Below are positions 1 to 5,949 of a stretch of DNA of 10,624 nucleotides, piece after piece (positions within the stretch are counted from its first letter, which is position 1; every line of letters starts with the position of its first letter). The DNA is taken from positions 1-10,624 of the forward strand of contig JAESSR010000198.1 of the NCBI GenBank assembly GCA_016764015.1, written 5' to 3'. The position numbers and the translations under genes are program-made. The notes under the pieces are model-generated. The model was not told the origin of the DNA and made no database searches. It saw only the letters and a program-made list of their open reading frames with translations. This DNA comes from Phycisphaerales bacterium. Its GTDB lineage: Bacteria > Planctomycetota > Phycisphaerae > Phycisphaerales > UBA1924.

Positions 1-1418
1 AAGACGAGTGATTTGACTTGGCGACCTTCGAGAATTCCTTGGCGCAAGCCGTAGAAGCGTTGGCGTTGATGCTCCATGACCTCGTCGTAGTCGAGGATGC
101 TTTTTCGTTGCTGGAAGTTTCGTTCTTCGACCTTTTTCTGGGCGCGTTCAACATTCTTGGAGAGCCACGGATGCTCGATGGCGTCGCCTTCTTTCATACC
201 TAGGCGCGAGAGGAGCTTCATGGTGGTTTCGCCAGCGAACATTTTCATCAGATCGTCTTCGAGTGATACGAAGAAGCGGGACGAGCCCTTGTCGCCCTGA
301 CGACCGGAGCGTCCGCGGAGCTGGTTATCAATTCGGCGAGATTCGTGGCGTTCGGTGCCGATGACATGGAGCCCGCCGAGGTCTTCAACATTGTCGAACC
401 AACGCAGGCGGTGGAGCTTACAGCGACCGTTTTTATCGAGTTCTGAGCGGAGCTCATCGGCCTGTGCTCCTTCGACTGCTTTGCCGCTCATCCATGTGTA
501 TTCCTCGGCCCAGTGACGCAGCAGTGCGAGTTCGAGTTCATCAAATGACATGTCCTCGGCTTGGCGTTTGTTCACGCCGTTGAGTATGGATGGGGCGGTT
601 TTTCGGTAGACATTTTCACGGAGTTCGTCTTCGCTCGCATCTGGCTTGAGTGACTTCGACGCGAGTGATCGCTTGAGCAGGTGCTCGATGAAATCTTCGC
701 GGGTGAACTTGCCGAGCTTGATGTCGGTACCACGCCCGGCCATGTTTGTGGCGATCATTACTGCACCGAGTTGGCCGGCATCTTCGACTACACCGGCTTC
801 GCGTTCGTGCTGCTTTGCGTTGAGCACCGAGTGCTGAACCTGGTATTTTTTGGTGAGCATCTTGGAGATCATCTCTGATCGCTCGACACTGGTGGTGCCG
901 ACAAGGATTGGCTTGCCGGCATCGTGGAACTGCTTGATCTCATCGACGATTGCTTCCCACTTGTCTTTTTCACGCAGGAACATCAGATCGTCATGGTCAT
1001 CGCGGGCGATTGGTTTGTTTGTTGGGATCGAGACGACTTCGAGTGAGTAGATGTCGTGGAACTCTTGGGCTTCGGTATCTGCGGTGCCGGTCATGCCTGA
1101 GAGGGATTTGTACATCTTGAAGAAGTTCTGGACGGTGACCGACGCGACTGTTTGGGTCTCGGGTTTGATGTCCACGCCTTCTTTGCATTCGACTGCTTGA
1201 TGCAAGCCATCGGACCATTGGCGACCGATCATTGGGCGACCGGTATTGGTATCGACGATGACAATCGTGTCGTCGGTCCGCCCGGTCATGCGATCGGGGA
1301 CAGGCATGATGATGTAATCTTTGTCGCGGGTGTAGACGGCGTATGCCCGGAGGGATTGCTCGAGCAAATGCGGAATATCCATGTTTTCGTCGACATAGAA
1401 CGATCCAACGCCGGCCAT
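1..1418 (-). CDS. secA: SecA, C-terminal part (after in-frame stop), partial
   Basis: This is the second half of the SecA preprotein translocase motor. It is read in exactly the same frame as the upstream half and separated from it only by one TAA codon. I see 472 codons without another stop before the left edge. Counting from the ATG at 1418, GRPMIGRQWSDGLHQAVE begins near residue 60, followed by MTGTADTEA. MAGRGTDI begins at 226, and the helicase motif VI region (ERHESRRIDNQLRGRSGRQGD) lies near 354-378. DYDEVMEHQR of the helical scaffold is close to the edge. Together these form the second nucleotide-binding domain and the start of the scaffold; the C-terminal end is outside the window. 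The ATG directly after the TAA could serve for reinitiation, but no good Shine-Dalgarno precedes it (only a weak AGAAG). Alternatively this is simply the 3' part of one secA gene interrupted by a base error or mutation. The family assignment is certain; independent translation is not. Confidence 0.9.
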   Translation of the reverse strand, partial: MAGVGSFYVDENMDIPHLLEQSLRAYAVYTRDKDYIIMPVPDRMTGRTDDTIVIVDTNTGRPMIGRQWSDGLHQAVECKEGVDIKPETQTVASVTVQNFFKMYKSLSGMTGTADTEAQEFHDIYSLEVVSIPTNKPIARDDHDDLMFLREKDKWEAIVDEIKQFHDAGKPILVGTTSVERSEMISKMLTKKYQVQHSVLNAKQHEREAGVVEDAGQLGAVMIATNMAGRGTDIKLGKFTREDFIEHLLKRSLASKSLKPDASEDELRENVYRKTAPSILNGVNKRQAEDMSFDELELALLRHWAEEYTWMSGKAVEGAQADELRSELDKNGRCKLHRLRWFDNVEDLGGLHVIGTERHESRRIDNQLRGRSGRQGDKGSSRFFVSLEDDLMKMFAGETTMKLLSRLGMKEGDAIEHPWLSKNVERAQKKVEERNFQQRKSILDYDEVMEHQRQRFYGLRQGILEGRQVKSLV

Positions 1419-1421
1419 TTA
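1419..1421 (-). other. secA: In-frame TAA stop inside secA
   Basis: On the minus strand the codons read GCC CAG TAA ATG GCC GGC GTT, giving ...GIAEAQ-stop-MAGVGSFYV. SecA sequence continues without frame change on both sides, so this is a single nonsense codon and not a frameshift. Homologues as I remember them carry Lys or Glu here, so one base change (AAA or GAA to TAA) would explain it. TAA also ends the gene at 3818-4222, which argues against general reassignment of TAA as a sense codon. Confidence 0.9.
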
Positions 1422-2675
1422 CTGGGCTTCTGCAATGCCGTCGTGGGTGAGGTGGGCGCTTTTACGATCCATTTCCAGCTCGTAGTACTGGATGTGCTGA
1501 TCGCGCTTTGTTTCGAGCTCTGGGAGGGCAGCCTCAGCATCCTTAAGTTTCTTTTGGAGTGCTGGAACTTCTGATTTGTCGCGGGTCTGGCGGATATCGC
1601 CTTCGAGCCCTTTGATGGTTTCTTTGCACAGTGTCACTTGGTCTTCGATCCCTTGCCATGGGCCTTGTTCTTCGACAAGTTTCTTGGCGATGCCATCGGC
1701 GAGTTGGTACCGAGGTTGATCGTCGTGAGCCTGCCCAGAGATAATCAAAGGCGTGCGGGCTTCGTCGATGAGTGTCGAGTCAACTTCGTCGACGATCGCG
1801 AACTGGCGCTTGCGCTGGACCTGTTGATCAACATTTCGTTTCATGTTGTCGCGGAGGTAGTCAAAGCCGAACTCTGAGGTTGTGCCGTAGACGACATCGC
1901 AGCGGTACATTTCTCGTTTCATTTCTTCTGGCTGCATGTGCATCGGATGGATTGCACCCGCGGTGAGCCCCATCCAGCAGAAGAAGGGGAAGGTCCAGTC
2001 GCGGTCACGCTGGACGAGGTAATCATTCACGGTGACGACATGGACTTGTTGGCGTTGGACACATGCCATGTAGGTGGCGAGCGGGCCGACGATTGTCTTG
2101 CCTTCACCGGTTTTCATTTCCGCAATCTTGCCCTGTCCGAGCACCATGCCGCCGATGAGCTGGACATCGAAGGGGCGAGCGCGGAAAGGCGGGCGTGACT
2201 CTGGGTATGCTTCGCGGACTGCGTTGTAGATTTCGTTGGGGATTTCGACCTGGAGATAGGCGGGAACATCGGTTGGGTGTCCGAGGTAGATCCCCTGAGC
2301 TTTGGCTGGTTCGAGCACATCGACTTGGGCTTTGACCTGCTTGTAGATCACCTGTGCTGATTCGTTGAGCACGGAGGGATCAAACCCGGCATCGGGATTG
2401 AAAATATTGCGAATCCCCACTGCTCTGTCCATGCCTTCTCGGACAATCGCGAAGACCTCAATGAGCAGATCATCGGGCTTTTCGCCGTTATCAAAGCGTT
2501 CACGGAACTCTTCGATTTTGAGCCTGAGTTGGGCATCGGTGAGTAATCGAGTTTCTGGTTCGAGGGCACCGATTGCTTCGACGCGGGTGGTGTATCGCTT
2601 GACGATTCGTTCGTTTCGTGAGCCAAAGACTTTGGAGAGAAGTTTGCCGATGACGGGGATTTCTGAGCTTGCCAT
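1419..2675 (-). CDS. secA: SecA, N-terminal part (418 aa, ends at in-frame stop)
   Basis: SecA is the ATPase that drives secretory proteins through the SecYEG channel. This half holds most of the first nucleotide-binding domain and part of the preprotein cross-linking domain. Visible motifs are Walker A KTGEGKT (188-194), VHVVTVNDYLVQRDRDW (211-227), YGTTSEFGFDYLRDN (263-277) and Walker B DEVDSTLIDEARTPL (296-310). Between the early helix (REGMDRAVGIRN, to about 90) and RPFDVQLIGGMVLGQG (from 167) there are about 75 residues absent from E. coli SecA, probably a lineage insert. The ATG at 2675 has an AAGG at 2688-2691 with a long 12-base spacer, so the ribosome site is weak. The start fits the usual SecA N-terminus. 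The ORF ends at codon 419, before the second ATPase domain, so alone it could not act as a SecA motor. About 891 codons of the whole gene are visible here. Confidence 0.95.
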   Translation of the reverse strand: MASSEIPVIGKLLSKVFGSRNERIVKRYTTRVEAIGALEPETRLLTDAQLRLKIEEFRERFDNGEKPDDLLIEVFAIVREGMDRAVGIRNIFNPDAGFDPSVLNESAQVIYKQVKAQVDVLEPAKAQGIYLGHPTDVPAYLQVEIPNEIYNAVREAYPESRPPFRARPFDVQLIGGMVLGQGKIAEMKTGEGKTIVGPLATYMACVQRQQVHVVTVNDYLVQRDRDWTFPFFCWMGLTAGAIHPMHMQPEEMKREMYRCDVVYGTTSEFGFDYLRDNMKRNVDQQVQRKRQFAIVDEVDSTLIDEARTPLIISGQAHDDQPRYQLADGIAKKLVEEQGPWQGIEDQVTLCKETIKGLEGDIRQTRDKSEVPALQKKLKDAEAALPELETKRDQHIQYYELEMDRKSAHLTHDGIAEAQ

Positions 2676-2842
2676 TGGAGAGATTTACCTTCGTGGAGTG
2701 GGCCGATTCGTCGAAAACGAAACGGCGAGCGATTGCCCGGTTCATATGGAATGGGCAATGGTTGCGATGTTGTATTGGTTGCTGGGTGCTGGGTATAGTT
2801 GCTGATGATGAATATGGATCGAGAATGATCCGTCAATATAGA
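2676..2842 (-). promoter_or_regulatory. Upstream region of secA
   Basis: This 167-base spacer lies between the small secreted-protein gene and secA, both on the minus strand. It should hold the secA promoter or leader unless the two genes are cotranscribed. I see no confident -35/-10 pair and no strong hairpin. The segment around 2778-2806 is G-rich on the plus strand, with a short repeat (GCTGGGTGCTGGGT). The assignment rests on position only. Confidence 0.3.
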
Positions 2843-3187
2843 TCAGCAGCTCGGCGGCGGCAGATTGAAGAGCCATTGGCCGGCGAGTTGTTCTGTAGGG
2901 TTGCTTACAAAGATGTGTGCGGTGCTTGATAGAAACAGCTCGCTGTCAACTAAGCGAAAACCCGGCTCAAAGACTTGAGTTGTTTGCTCATGGGTTGACT
3001 GGCGTTCGACCATTTCACGCAAGGCATGGACAACAGAACTTTCGATGCGATCGATGGTGCCAGTACATGCTTGGGCAGCTGAAGCTGCGGAGCATAGAAG
3101 TAGCTGAAGCCCGATCGCAGCGATGACGAGCCCGGACATGTTGCCCGTGGGTCGCTTCGATTCTGATTGGAGCTTGCTTTGTGTCAT
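2843..3187 (-). CDS. Small putative secreted protein, unknown function
   Basis: I do not recognise this 114-residue protein. After a short polar, basic N-terminus (MTQSKLQSESKRPTGN) there is a hydrophobic stretch, SGLVIAAIGLQLLLCSAASA, ending in an ASA/AQ pattern typical of signal peptidase I cleavage near residue 38. The mature part would be about 77 residues, with a helical, charged middle (IESSVVHALREMVERQ) and a hydrophobic C-terminal section ending LFNLPPPSC. An internal ATG at 3139 would give a shorter and more conventional signal peptide. No strong Shine-Dalgarno is seen for either start. The gene lies 167 bases upstream of secA on the same strand. It is supported mainly by the signal-peptide-like segment and the lack of a better ORF, so it could be spurious. 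Confidence 0.5.
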   Translation of the reverse strand: MTQSKLQSESKRPTGNMSGLVIAAIGLQLLLCSAASAAQACTGTIDRIESSVVHALREMVERQSTHEQTTQVFEPGFRLVDSELFLSSTAHIFVSNPTEQLAGQWLFNLPPPSC

Positions 3188-3359
3188 ATTTCTTGCTTGC
3201 CCTCGATATGGGCACCCGGGCGGAGAGTCTATTCCAAGTATCGGCTCTTACAGGCGTTTGGACGCACTGAGCATCAAACTTCCTTCTATTGTCTGCACCA
3301 AAGAACGGATTGTAAAGCCCGCTCCCCCCTTTAGTCCGATATCATGGGTGTCGGTTTCA

Positions 3360-3374
3360 CTCGATCTGATCGAG
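3360..3374. promoter_or_regulatory. Perfect dyad CTCGATC-T-GATCGAG, possible operator
   Basis: This 15-base perfect inverted repeat has 7-base arms and a single central base. The centre is too small for a hairpin loop, so a dimeric protein-binding site is the more natural reading. It lies 46 bases before the start codon of the NrdJ-like gene at 3421, inside a 233-base spacer between divergent genes. It does not look like the NrdR box known upstream of ribonucleotide reductase genes. I see no clear promoter next to it, so the role is inferred from symmetry and position only. Confidence 0.3.
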
Positions 3375-3420
3375 CGGTGGTTCTCAGCTGACATTTTCTT
3401 TCACGGACAAGGACGCCCGA

Positions 3421-3780
3421 ATGCTTGCAACTCGACAATCACTGACCCAGACCCGCGAATCTTTAACGCACAAGTTTACGATCGATCGACACGAGGGGTA
3501 CCTGACGATCGGGCTCTATCCTGACGGTACACCGGGCGAGATATTTATTAAGATTGCGAAGGAAGGGTCGGCTATTTCTGGGATGTGCCAGGCGTTCTGC
3601 CGAGCGTTTTCGATCGCTTTGCAGTATGGGCTGACGGTCGATGAGGCGGTCAAGCGGTTCAAGGGGATGCGGTTTGAGCCCAATGGGATGACGAGTAATC
3701 CTGATATTCCGGAGGCGGATTCGATTATTGATTATGTGGCGAAGTATTTAGAGCTGCATTATGCTGGGAGAAGGGATTAG
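3421..3780 (+). CDS. Stand-alone NrdJ C-terminal-like (TSCPD-type) domain protein
   Basis: This 119-residue protein resembles the region near the C-terminus of class II, adenosylcobalamin-dependent ribonucleotide reductase (NrdJ). The shared pattern is a HKF...HEGYLTIGLYPDGTPGEIFIKIAKEGS strand region (17-50), then SIALQYGLTVDEAVKRF (64-80), then MRFEPNGMTSNPDI (83-96) and SIIDYVAKYL (101-110). In NrdJ the equivalents read roughly ISIGLQYGVPLEEFVEAF, TRFEPAGM and SILDYIFREL. The catalytic ten-stranded barrel and the terminal cysteine-rich tail are absent. The only cysteines, C56 and C60, do not form a thiol-relay pair. It may be a free-standing partner comparable in idea to the split NrdJa/NrdJb of Pseudomonas, or a regulator. 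The start at 3421 is supported by AAGGA at 3409-3413 with a 7-base spacer. It is monocistronic here, with no reductase gene in view. Homology is fairly sure; function is open. Confidence 0.85.
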   Translation: MLATRQSLTQTRESLTHKFTIDRHEGYLTIGLYPDGTPGEIFIKIAKEGSAISGMCQAFCRAFSIALQYGLTVDEAVKRFKGMRFEPNGMTSNPDIPEADSIIDYVAKYLELHYAGRRD

Positions 3781-3803
3781 GGACTAGCCATTAGGGATTG
3801 GGG
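3773..3803 (+). repeat. Short G-rich tandem repeat (ATTAGGGA, 14-base period)
   Basis: ATTAGGGA occurs at 3776-3783 and again at 3790-3797, each followed by a variable six bases. The first copy overlaps the last codons and TAG stop of the NrdJ-like gene. The repeat fills the convergent spacer before the HEAT-like gene. No stable hairpin is seen, so it is not an obvious terminator. Confidence 0.5.
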
Positions 3804-3817
3804 AAAGAGAAGAAGCA

Positions 3818-4222
3818 TTAGCTTTCTTCTGATTTTTCATCTGTCATCCATTGCGTATGCTCGATATCATCAATTATGTCAATAGCAGAAATGCGGACAC
3901 ATCCCTCTGGATCCTCATTTGCAATGTCGTAAAGCACACGGCGGATACAGTCCCAGTTTGTTTCAGGCCACCTTGAAGCGAGGTGTCGAGTTGCGATCAA
4001 CGCAGATGTTCGCAGAGTAATATCCGGATCTCGTAAAAACATGCCAATCCAAAATACGATCTGCACTGGGCATTCACCACGCTGTCCTCGCATCGCGATA
4101 TCGAGCAACGCATCTGCTTGCTCTCGCGGTGTGCCGTTGACAAAGACTTCTATCCGTTCATCCTCATCGAACTCCGGAACCGGCCGGTAAACTCTTTTTT
4201 CTTCCACGGCTATCTCCTTCAT
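3818..4222 (-). CDS. HEAT-like helical small protein, unknown function
   Basis: This 134-residue protein has no function I recognise. The N-terminus is acidic (PEFDEDERIEVFVNG, 16-30). The body from about 32 reads as successive amphipathic helices: PREQADALLDIAMRG, PVQIVFWIGMFLR, DITLRTSALIATRHLASRW, NWDCIRRVLYDIANED and GCVRISAIDIIDDIEH. The pattern of a polar turn with DPD or DPEG, then a helix with an arginine, resembles HEAT/armadillo repeats, which usually bind proteins. The C-terminus is short and acidic and ends at TAA. The start codon overlaps the stop of the dehydrogenase gene as ATGA. No own Shine-Dalgarno is visible, so it is probably translated by coupling and cotranscribed with that gene. 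Base composition looks somewhat less GC-rich than the neighbours, which may indicate a different origin. A functional link with the dehydrogenase is possible but not shown. Confidence 0.75.
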   Translation of the reverse strand: MKEIAVEEKRVYRPVPEFDEDERIEVFVNGTPREQADALLDIAMRGQRGECPVQIVFWIGMFLRDPDITLRTSALIATRHLASRWPETNWDCIRRVLYDIANEDPEGCVRISAIDIIDDIEHTQWMTDEKSEES

Positions 4223-5187
4223 GCGATTCTGTTTGGTGATTCTTGCCCTGCGAGGGCCGCTTTTATGTTGGTGAGGACCATTTCGGTCATTGCCTCGCGC
4301 CAGGCGATTTCGGCGCTGCCGATGTGGGGGGTGAGGGTGACATTGTTGAGGGTGAGTAAGCCGGGGTGGACGACGGGTTCGTTTTCGTAGACATCGAGAC
4401 CGGCTCCCCAGAGCTTACCTGCAGCAAGCGCATCAACGAGGGCGGATTCGTCGATGACTGGGCCTCTTGAGGTATTGACAAGGATCGCTGTGGGCTTGAG
4501 GAGTTTGAGATTGCCACGGTTGATCAGATGGCGGGTTTGAGGGGTGAATGGGGTATGGATGGACACGACATCGGCTTGTGCAAGCCCATCTTCGAAGGTG
4601 ACTCGGGTTGCGCCCAGTGGGGTCATTTCGAAGTCAATGTGGCGAGAGCGAGCGGTGTAGATGATTCGCATGCCGAAGGCTTTGGCGCGGAGTGCGGTGG
4701 CGTAGCCGATGCGTCCGGCGCCGACGATGTGGATGACTTTGTTGCATAGATCCATGCCGAGGAACTCGTGCATCCCAAGGTGCCCGTTAGCTGGGTATGT
4801 GTCAGATATAGCGTATTGATGGGCTTCGATAAGCCTGCGGGCGGTGGCCATAATGAGGAGCCAGGCGAGGTTTGCGGTGCCTTCGGTGACTGCATCGGGG
4901 GTGTTGCAGACGATGATGCCCCTGTTTTTGCAGGCCGAAATGTCAATATTGTCGTATCCAACTGCAAAATTGCAAATAATTTTCAACTGTTTTCCGGCTG
5001 CTTCGAGGAGCGCGTCGTCGACCGGGTCTGTATACATGGTGACGAGTGCATCGAGCCCGGGGACGAAGCCAAGGATTTGATCTTGCGTGGCCTTTGCGTC
5101 GCCGAGTGTTTTTACGCAAACCCCTTGTATTTCAGGGGTTCCGGGCACAGTTCGTGTAAATCCGACGGTTGGCTGATCGCTGCTCAT
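4219..5187 (-). CDS. D-isomer-specific 2-hydroxyacid dehydrogenase
   Basis: This 322-residue NAD(P)-dependent cytosolic enzyme belongs to the family of glyoxylate/hydroxypyruvate reductases, D-lactate dehydrogenases and phosphoglycerate dehydrogenases. The substrate-binding half has AVGYDNIDISACKNRGI (75-91) and NTPDAVTEGTANLAW (95-109). The nucleotide-binding fold has GAGRIG (156-161). The catalytic residues are in place: R241 in VNTSRGPVIDE, E270 in LDVYENEP and H288 in LTPHIGS. Length and motif spacing fit the single-domain-pair glyoxylate/hydroxypyruvate reductase group. There is no ACT or other C-terminal regulatory domain, so it is unlikely to be a SerA-type enzyme. The exact substrate cannot be read from sequence. 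I chose ATG at 5187; an in-frame TTG at 5196 would add three residues. Neither has a convincing Shine-Dalgarno. The last four bases overlap the HEAT-like gene, suggesting an operon. Confidence 0.93.
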   Translation of the reverse strand: MSSDQPTVGFTRTVPGTPEIQGVCVKTLGDAKATQDQILGFVPGLDALVTMYTDPVDDALLEAAGKQLKIICNFAVGYDNIDISACKNRGIIVCNTPDAVTEGTANLAWLLIMATARRLIEAHQYAISDTYPANGHLGMHEFLGMDLCNKVIHIVGAGRIGYATALRAKAFGMRIIYTARSRHIDFEMTPLGATRVTFEDGLAQADVVSIHTPFTPQTRHLINRGNLKLLKPTAILVNTSRGPVIDESALVDALAAGKLWGAGLDVYENEPVVHPGLLTLNNVTLTPHIGSAEIAWREAMTEMVLTNIKAALAGQESPNRIA

Positions 5188-5219
5188 GGAGAACAATAGG
5201 TCGAGAATTGATCGAAAAT

Positions 5220-5249
5220 TGATACCCCTGTAGGCTCAAATTGGTATCA
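5220..5249. promoter_or_regulatory. Inverted repeat TGATACC...GGTATCA between divergent genes
   Basis: Seven-base arms at 5220-5226 and 5243-5249 match perfectly around a 16-base centre. The site is 33 bases upstream of the dehydrogenase start and 160 bases upstream of the HU start. It could be an operator for the dehydrogenase gene or a weak hairpin in its leader. Only symmetry and location support it. Confidence 0.25.
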
Positions 5250-5320
5250 CTTGACGGTGCTTTGGAGTCGCCCGGAGAGATATTTTTCAAAATTACCGAT
5301 AAATACAGGACAAAATGGAC

Positions 5321-5349
5321 TTGCTATGCCGAAAAAAGTGCGGTAAAAA
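5321..5349 (+). promoter_or_regulatory. Candidate sigma-70-like promoter of the HU gene
   Basis: TTGCTA at 5321-5326 and TAAAAA at 5344-5349 are separated by 17 bases. They sit about 60 bases before the HU start codon in an AT-rich stretch. The -10 match is imperfect, so this is a candidate only. Confidence 0.3.
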
Positions 5350-5397
5350 CAATGGTGTTCGGAGTAACACCTATCGCATTTCCGGAAAATGCAGAAT

Positions 5398-5401
5398 GGA
5401 G
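5398..5401 (+). promoter_or_regulatory. Shine-Dalgarno GGAG deciding the HU start
   Basis: GGAG lies 8 bases before ATG 5410. This favours that start over the in-frame ATG at 5389, which would add MQNGVLA and has a poorer upstream site. Confidence 0.65.
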
Positions 5402-5409
5402 TATTAGCA

Positions 5410-5859
5410 ATGGCAAAGAGAACAGCAAAGAAACCAGCTCGTAAACCCGCAAAGAAAACCGCAGCTCGTAAGCCTGCCAAGAAGGTCGCAAAGAAAGCAG
5501 CACCAAAGGTAGCTGCAACCGCAACCAGGAAGGCACCGAAGATTACTTCGGCCAAGGACAAGCCACGCACCAAATCAGAAGTGTTGACCATGATCTCAGA
5601 TCATGTCGGCATCTCGAAGAAGGAAGCTGCTCAGGTCTTTGATGTGATGGGCGAAATGATCGAGAAGGACCTCAAGAAGAACGCTTGTGGCGCATTCAAT
5701 GTCCCAGGCATGATGAAGGTATCCGTCCAGCGTAAGCCGGCCACTAAAGCACGCAAAGGCGTCAACCCGTTCACCAAGGAAGAAATGATCTTCAAGGCCA
5801 AGCCGGCACGCAATGTCGTGAAGGTTCGTCCACTCAAGGGATTGAAGGATCGCGTCTGA
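5410..5859 (+). CDS. HU-family DNA-binding protein with histone H1-like tail
   Basis: This 149-residue nucleoid protein has two parts. Residues 1 to about 52 are a basic low-complexity tail built from AKK, KPA and RKPAKK units, like the C-terminal tail of histone H1 or the tails of actinobacterial HupB, but placed at the N-terminus. Residues 53-149 are an HU/IHF fold. RTKSEVLTMISDHVGISKKEAAQVFDVMGEMI gives the two dimerisation helices. GAFNVPGMMKVSVQ starts the saddle. ARKGVNPFTKEE (114-125) is the DNA-intercalating arm with its Asn-Pro pair at 119-120, and VRPLKGLKD (139-147) is the C-terminal helix region. It should bend and compact DNA, with the tail adding non-specific contacts. It is followed by a strong terminator, so it is probably transcribed alone. 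Codons for the tail are mostly AAG/AAA and GCA, consistent with a well-expressed gene. Confidence 0.93.
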   Translation: MAKRTAKKPARKPAKKTAARKPAKKVAKKAAPKVAATATRKAPKITSAKDKPRTKSEVLTMISDHVGISKKEAAQVFDVMGEMIEKDLKKNACGAFNVPGMMKVSVQRKPATKARKGVNPFTKEEMIFKAKPARNVVKVRPLKGLKDRV

Positions 5860-5887
5860 TTCTTCAGATCAGATAGCTAACGAATAC

Positions 5888-5926
5888 AAACACGCCCCGG
5901 CATATGCTGGGGCGTGTTTCGATTTT
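5888..5926. terminator. Intrinsic, probably bidirectional terminator
   Basis: AAACACGCCCC (5888-5898) pairs perfectly with GGGGCGTGTTT (5909-5919). The stem extends inward through one G-T pair and two further pairs to an ATAT loop at 5902-5905. On the plus strand TTTCGATTTT follows; on the minus strand TTTGTATT follows. It lies between the convergent HU gene and the secreted-protein gene and can stop transcription from both. Confidence 0.9.
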
Positions 5927-5949
5927 GAGCGTATCAAGTCTGTTCTCAA

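Noticed and set aside
1419..1421. Global reassignment of TAA as a sense codon
   Set aside because: The gene at 3818-4222 ends naturally at TAA, the other complete genes use TGA or TAG, and no other conserved frame here is crossed by TAA.
1419..1421. Frameshift in secA
   Set aside because: Codons on both sides of the TAA are in the same frame and match SecA, so only a nonsense codon is present.
1152..1574. Plus-strand ORF of 140 codons opposite secA, over the internal stop
   Set aside because: Antisense to conserved SecA codons on both sides of the TAA; no ribosome site and no family resemblance.
2816..2831. Small hairpin GGATC-GAGAAT-GATCC downstream of the small secreted-protein gene
   Set aside because: Only a 5-base stem with no T-run; too weak to call a terminator.
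3123..3524. Plus-strand ORF of 133 codons overlapping the NrdJ-like gene start
   Set aside because: It covers a divergent promoter region and a different frame of a clearly homologous gene; composition is not protein-like.
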